From the NCBI RefSeq assembly GCF_946479975.1, contig NZ_CAMLIX010000004.1:1-54452 (forward strand): 54,452 bases of DNA, given 5' to 3'. The stretch is from an uncultured Flavobacterium sp. (lineage in GTDB: Bacteria > Bacteroidota > Bacteroidia > Flavobacteriales > Flavobacteriaceae). Positions 50,768 through 54,452 of this stretch are shown here, one piece after another (positions within the stretch are counted from its first letter, which is position 1; the number at the start of each line of letters is the position of its first letter). The notes below the pieces were generated by a model that saw only the letters and a list, made by a program, of their open reading frames with translations, was not told where the DNA came from and made no database searches. The translations under genes and the position numbers were made by a program.

Positions 50768-51151
50768 ATGTTAAAAAAAGGATCGAAATTAAATAGTATT
50801 TTAACAGGAAGTTGTCCAAAATGCCAAAAAGAAAGTATGTATGAGGATAAAAATCCGCTTCATTTGAGTAAAGTTCTAAAAATGAACGACCATTGCAGTC
50901 ACTGCGGCTTCAAATATCAAATTGAGCCTTCCTTTTTTTATGGCGCAATGTATGTGAGTTATGGCCTAAATGTAGCAGTTGGAATTGCAGCTTTTATTAT
51001 TTCTTTTGTATTTTTTGATGCGACTATCGAACAGTCTTTTATTGCAATTATTGTGGCATTGGTAGTTTTATTCCCATTTGTTCTACGTCTTTCTCGAAAC
51101 TTATATATTAATATGTTTGTTTCTTACGATCCTAACGCTGGTCGGAAATAG
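50768..51151 (+). CDS. DUF983 family zinc-ribbon membrane protein
   Basis: The ATG at 50768 (MLKKGSKLNSILTG) is preferred over a TTG at 50762; a TAAATTTG -7-like box lies at 50723-50730. The 127-residue product has two CxxC pairs, CPKC (SCPKCQKESMYE) and CSHC (HCSHCGFKY), that could bind zinc. Two membrane helices follow (about 58-82 and 88-110). The fold matches DUF983, found widely in bacteria without known function. Its 3' end overlaps the convergent oxidoreductase gene by 20 bp. Confidence 0.85.
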   Translation: MLKKGSKLNSILTGSCPKCQKESMYEDKNPLHLSKVLKMNDHCSHCGFKYQIEPSFFYGAMYVSYGLNVAVGIAAFIISFVFFDATIEQSFIAIIVALVVLFPFVLRLSRNLYINMFVSYDPNAGRK

Positions 51152-52202
51152 ATTTAAGATATCTTTTGTAGAAACGCTTAATATCAGCCTCTTTGTCAAT
51201 TGGCGTTCCATGCTCGATATTATTAAATAACATTTGCGCCAAAGCGGGTCCGAGCATAACGCCTCTTGTACCTAATCCGTTAAGAAGATGAACAGATTTG
51301 TAAACTTCGTGCGTTCCTATAATTGGTCTTCTGTCAGCAACCGTTGGGCGAACGCCTGCAAAATGTTTGATGATCTCAAAATCGCACGTAATAATTTCCT
51401 TAATACGATCTAAGAGTTCTTTCTTGCCTTCTTCTGTTGGAAGATCGGTTTTATCATGCCAATTGTAAGTTGCTCCAACTTTAAACATATTTCCTCCTAT
51501 GGGCAGAATAAAAACACTTGTATTAACGATAACATCTAGTTTTAAATCGGGCGCTTTTATTAGAAATAATTCGCCTTTAGTTCCGTCTAAAGGCAGGTAG
51601 TTAAAGTAAGGATTTTTATGCAGTCCAAATCCCTCTGCAAATATAATATGGCGGGCTTTAATATTTTTATACTGAATTCCTGATTCAGAAAAATCCAGAA
51701 AAGAGCTGTGAAAAGACTCTTCTAAAAGTAAATTATTTTCTTTTAAATATTCTCTGTAGCTTTCTAGTAATTGACCTGTTTTGACATAGCCGGTATGCAA
51801 AACTTCTCCGTAATCATGAGGTGAATCAATACTTTGATATTTTTTAGTAATTAGTTTTGTAGATAAAAAAGGTGCTAAATTGATTTTATCAGAAGCTGCA
51901 AACCAATTATTTTGTTCCTCAATAGAAAAGAATTTTCTAAGAATTGGCATTTTAAAATTGAATTTCTCTTGTAGTTTTTCTTCAACTTGCTCATAAAATT
52001 CATTCATTAAAACCAAATGCTCTTTTGCATTCCAAACTTCACTGAAACGTTTTAAAATTACCGGATTATACAACCCTCCTGCAATTCTGGAAGAATTTTG
52101 TGATTTGTCATCAACAACTAAAATAGATTTATTGTTTTTTAGGGCGATTTCTGAAAAAGAAATTCCAGCCAACCCAGATCCGACGATTAAATAATCAAGC
52201 AT
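51132..52202 (-). CDS. FAD-dependent amine/D-amino-acid oxidoreductase (DadA/ThiO-like)
   Basis: The 356-residue protein starts with a dinucleotide-binding fold (LIVGSGLAGISFSEIALKN, then ILVVDD). It has the substrate-domain segments GTKGELFLIKAP and VGATYNWHDKTDLP, and the C-terminal flavin motif GVRPTVADRRPIIGTHE and LNGLGTRGVMLGP. This is the DAO/ThiO group, flavoenzymes that oxidise amines or D-amino acids. The substrate is unknown. It lies directly after gldO, and its promoter is inside the gldO terminator hairpin (52267-52238). Confidence 0.88.
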   Translation of the reverse strand: MLDYLIVGSGLAGISFSEIALKNNKSILVVDDKSQNSSRIAGGLYNPVILKRFSEVWNAKEHLVLMNEFYEQVEEKLQEKFNFKMPILRKFFSIEEQNNWFAASDKINLAPFLSTKLITKKYQSIDSPHDYGEVLHTGYVKTGQLLESYREYLKENNLLLEESFHSSFLDFSESGIQYKNIKARHIIFAEGFGLHKNPYFNYLPLDGTKGELFLIKAPDLKLDVIVNTSVFILPIGGNMFKVGATYNWHDKTDLPTEEGKKELLDRIKEIITCDFEIIKHFAGVRPTVADRRPIIGTHEVYKSVHLLNGLGTRGVMLGPALAQMLFNNIEHGTPIDKEADIKRFYKRYLKSISDQR

Positions 52203-52221
52203 TTGTGAAGTATAATAAAAT

Positions 52222-52255
52222 AAAAAAACTCTTACTACAAAGGTAGCAAGAGTTT
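52222..52255 (-). terminator. Terminator of gldO
   Basis: AAACTCTTACTAC (52226-52238) pairs with GTAGCAAGAGTTT (52243-52255) with one mismatch, loop AAAG, and seven T on the minus strand. It is nearly the same as the hairpin behind gldN, and its loop carries a -7 box. Confidence 0.88.
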
Positions 52256-52267
52256 CTTATAATTCAA
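52238..52267 (-). promoter_or_regulatory. Promoter of the FAD oxidoreductase, embedded in the gldO terminator
   Basis: On the minus strand: TTG (52267-52265), exactly 19 nt, then TACCTTTG (52245-52238), a perfect consensus match. The -7 box occupies the loop and upper stem of the gldO terminator. The expected transcription start near 52231 is about 29 nt before the ATG at 52202. Confidence 0.82.
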
Positions 52268-52275
52268 TTCATTAT

Positions 52276-53268
52276 CTAGTAATTCCACATATCTTCTTCG
52301 AAATTGCGAATCTTCTCTTTCACTCTCTCGGACTCTAAAAGCTGCGCTTGAGCATTGTCTCTTACATAATCTTTGATTTCTCGATCGCCATAAACATTTT
52401 CCTCTTTGTAAATAACGGAATTAAATCTCCTTGAATCCAATATTTGATCAAATGAGATAGGAAGAGCCGAGTTTTTATCGTTAAACGCTTTGGCATCATG
52501 CAATACATCACGCGCATTTGGAAAGAAAACCCAAAACAACTCGATATAATCTTTTTCGTCACTATTCATCGTGTAAACATCTGGAGTAACTGGACAAATT
52601 CCGAGTAGACGATATTTCAAACAACTTTCTCTCTTATCAAAATACCAAAACCCTTTAATCTTATACTGACTTACATCTGCAGCGGTCAAGTCCTGTTTTA
52701 AGATATATTCTGCAGGAACAGTTCGTGTTGCCGGAACGGTTTCTTCTACATAAGAAACACTTTTATTTTTACCCTGTCCCGTAACGACTTTCTTTTTAAC
52801 CACTCGAGTTCGATAATCATCAGGATACTGATTGATCAATTCTCTACCAACATCAGTTGTATCAACTTTTGATAGTGAGCCTTGAATGTCCTTTAAAGAT
52901 TTTTTTGTGTTAAAATAACTGTCAGTATAAACTTCTGTTATCTTACCATCTTTAATACCCTTTGTCAAAACATCATAAAGTGATCTTCTGTCCGGGCCTA
53001 CATTTGTGCTATCTACAGGAAAATACAATGGAAAATTAATTTTTTGATTTAAATCTATAATTTCCCAAACAGTTTTTCCCATCAAAATATCTCGATCATT
53101 AACATAACCATAAGCCAAAGGTTTATCATTATCAGATATCATTTGAGCGGGTGTCTTAACACCAATCTGATCGGCAGTTTTAGCATTAAGTAAATTAGAC
53201 TGTGCGTTAGAAATAAAGCTTCCAGATACAGCCACAATAGCAATTAATAAATTTCTCACTTTCATCAT
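52276..53268 (-). CDS. gldO: GldO, gliding/T9SS ring protein (paralogue of GldN)
   Basis: The 330-residue protein has a signal peptide (MKVRNLLIAIVAVSGSFISN, cleavage near NAQS) and is near-identical to the adjacent GldN over its whole length, as seen in NLLNAKTADQIGVKTPAQMI, GYVNDRDILMGKTVWEIIDL and YRLLGICPVTPDVYTMNSDE. In F. johnsoniae, GldO is a paralogue partly redundant with GldN, lying beside it; GldN/GldO form part of the periplasmic ring that works with GldK in T9SS. Start codons at 53268 and 53265 are both possible. It follows gldN but is separated from it by a terminator-like hairpin. Confidence 0.93.
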   Translation of the reverse strand: MMKVRNLLIAIVAVSGSFISNAQSNLLNAKTADQIGVKTPAQMISDNDKPLAYGYVNDRDILMGKTVWEIIDLNQKINFPLYFPVDSTNVGPDRRSLYDVLTKGIKDGKITEVYTDSYFNTKKSLKDIQGSLSKVDTTDVGRELINQYPDDYRTRVVKKKVVTGQGKNKSVSYVEETVPATRTVPAEYILKQDLTAADVSQYKIKGFWYFDKRESCLKYRLLGICPVTPDVYTMNSDEKDYIELFWVFFPNARDVLHDAKAFNDKNSALPISFDQILDSRRFNSVIYKEENVYGDREIKDYVRDNAQAQLLESERVKEKIRNFEEDMWNY

Positions 53269-53360
53269 AACAATTTTTATACATACATTAAACGAAATTT
53301 AGTTGCAAATATTGTTATTTTTCCTACATAAAAAAAATTAAAGTAAAATTTTTACATAAA

Positions 53361-53396
53361 AAAAAACTCTTACTACAAATGTAGTAAGAGTTTTTT
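53361..53396 (-). terminator. Terminator-like hairpin between gldN and gldO
   Basis: AAAACTCTTACTAC (53363-53376) pairs perfectly with GTAGTAAGAGTTTT (53381-53394) around AAAT, with a T run on the minus strand. It has the same stem as the gldO terminator. The loop again creates TAC-A-TTTG (TACATTTG, 53383-53376) on the minus strand. Confidence 0.85.
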
Positions 53397-53418
53397 AATT
53401 ATTTAACTGTGTATCAAC

Positions 53419-54420
53419 TTAGTAGTTCCACATATCTTGTTCGAAGTTGCGAATTTTTTCTTTCACTCTTTCAGATTCTAACAACTGATTTTGTGCGTTG
53501 TCTTTCATGTAATCGCTAATTGCTCTATCTCCATAAAGATTTTCTTCTTTGTAGACAATAGCATTAAAACGTCTAGAGTTTAAAATCTGATCAAATGAAA
53601 TTGGAAGTGCTGAATTGCTGTCATTGAAGGCTTTTGCTTCATGCAGTGCTTCTCTGGCATTTGGGAAAAATACCCAAAACAATTCAATATAATCCTTTTC
53701 ATCACTATTCATTGTATAAACGTCTGGAGTTACTGGACAAATACCAAGTAAACGATATTTCAATTCACTTTGACGTTTGTCAAAATACCAGTATCCTTTA
53801 ATTTTATATTGAGTAACATCAGCTGCGGTAAGATCTTGTTTCAAAATGTATTCAGCAGGAACCGTTCTTGAAGCTGCAACTGTTTCTTCAACATAAGAAA
53901 CACTTTTGTTTTTACCTTTACCAGTAACTACTTTTTTCTTCACTACACGTGATTTGTAATCATCTGGGTATTGGTTAATTAATTCTCTACCAGCATCTGT
54001 TGTATCAATACGAGATAATGATCCTTCGATGTCTTTCATAGATTTTTTAGTATTGAAATAACTATCAGTATAAACCTCAGTTATTTTTCCACCTTTAATA
54101 GCTTTAGTCAAAACATCGTAAAGAGAACGTCTGTTTGCACCAATGTTAGCTGTATCTACCGGAAAGTATAATGGAAAGTTGATTTTTTCATTTAAATCAA
54201 TAATTTCCCATGTTGTTTTTCCCATCAAAATATCTCTATCATCCACATAACCATAAGCCAAAGGCTTATCATTATCAGATATAAGCTGCGCTGGAGTTTT
54301 TAGTCCAATCTGATCAGGTGTTTTAGCGTTAAGCAAATTAGATTGCGCATAAGAAGCAAAACCTCCTGCGATAGAAACAATAGCTATTAAAAAATTTCTT
54401 ACTCTCATCTGTGGTATCAT
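53419..54420 (-). CDS. gldN: GldN, gliding motility / type IX secretion protein
   Basis: The 333-residue protein has a signal peptide; the ATG at 54408 (MRVRNFLIAIVSIAGG) is at least as likely a start as 54420 because it aligns with the start of GldO. The mature part is almost colinear with GldO: NLLNAKTPDQIGLKTPAQLI, GYVDDRDILMGKTTWEIIDL, and an end in ESERVKEKIRNFEQDMWNY. GldN is an essential component of the Bacteroidota T9SS in F. johnsoniae gliding (with GldK, GldL, GldM). gldM should lie immediately right of the window. Being first, gldN is probably transcribed from an upstream gldK operon promoter. Confidence 0.95.
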   Translation of the reverse strand: MIPQMRVRNFLIAIVSIAGGFASYAQSNLLNAKTPDQIGLKTPAQLISDNDKPLAYGYVDDRDILMGKTTWEIIDLNEKINFPLYFPVDTANIGANRRSLYDVLTKAIKGGKITEVYTDSYFNTKKSMKDIEGSLSRIDTTDAGRELINQYPDDYKSRVVKKKVVTGKGKNKSVSYVEETVAASRTVPAEYILKQDLTAADVTQYKIKGYWYFDKRQSELKYRLLGICPVTPDVYTMNSDEKDYIELFWVFFPNAREALHEAKAFNDSNSALPISFDQILNSRRFNAIVYKEENLYGDRAISDYMKDNAQNQLLESERVKEKIRNFEQDMWNY

Positions 54421-54452
54421 TATAAGATATTGAACGTAGTTTACACTACTTT

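Noticed and set aside
1..54452. CRISPR arrays, insertion sequences, phage genes or secretion toxins
   Set aside because: No regularly spaced repeats with unique spacers, no transposase or integrase, and no phage structural protein were recognised in any frame.

Overview
The window reads as chromosomal DNA of a Flavobacterium-like member of the Bacteroidota, probably near F. johnsoniae. This is my inference from several signs. The base composition is AT-rich. Promoters have the Bacteroidota form TTG-N19-TAnnTTTG. There is a gldN/gldO pair of the gliding and type IX secretion (T9SS) machinery, a protein with a T9SS type A C-terminal tail, several outer-membrane barrel proteins with carboxypeptidase-regulatory-like N-termini, and families largely confined to this phylum (DUF4494, DUF2490, OMP_b-brl_3). 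No phage, insertion sequence, CRISPR array or rRNA operon is visible.

Region by region: 1-2658 holds the end of an M23 endopeptidase, a MerR-type regulator, LemA and two TPM-domain proteins, all co-directional. 2775-5984 holds an Rrf2 regulator with a cysteine cluster, a 35-codon ORF ending Met-Cys-Met-Cys, and a TonB-dependent receptor. 6247-8378 is a second LemA module, here with DUF3137. 8538-13291 holds a DUF2490 protein, an unknown two-gene membrane operon and a large outer-membrane barrel. 13449-16041 encodes the ribosome-assembly GTPases Der and Era, with palindromic intergenic elements between them. An initiator tRNA follows at 16153. 17237-20854 holds two paralogous membrane-embedded AraC regulators flanking a small PRC-barrel operon. 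20943-33974 is a mixed block: an outer-membrane barrel, a serine hydrolase, an exported ASKHA-like protein, a radical-SAM/TIGR03915 pair, GH130, an XRE/DUF4870 regulator, a two-lobed aspartic-protease-like protein, DUF4494, GT39 and DUF4269. A second identical initiator tRNA at 34066 begins a patchy stretch (34139-37050) with orphan hypothetical genes, TruC and partial copies of the tRNA 3' end plus its terminator. 37128-43302 holds a membrane protein, a hydrolase, a sulfatase, a MutS-like ATPase and a T9SS cargo protein. tRNA-Glu(TTC) is at 43722. 44564-52202 holds DUF1761, a FemAB/GNAT-like protein, a divergent lipid kinase and App1-type phosphatase, an ABC-F ATPase, DUF983 and a DadA-like oxidoreductase. 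gldO and gldN close the window, read leftwards; gldM, gldL and gldK are expected just beyond the right edge.

The main surprises are: a family of near-identical intrinsic terminators (GAAA tetraloop) behind all three tRNAs and several mRNAs; a tRNA-fMet 3'-end remnant downstream of the intact gene; a candidate sulfur-amino-acid leader peptide; a consensus promoter folded into the gldO terminator; a single-chain two-lobed retropepsin-like protein; two copies of a large structured intergenic element; and a near-perfect 62-nt palindrome in the era-der gap.
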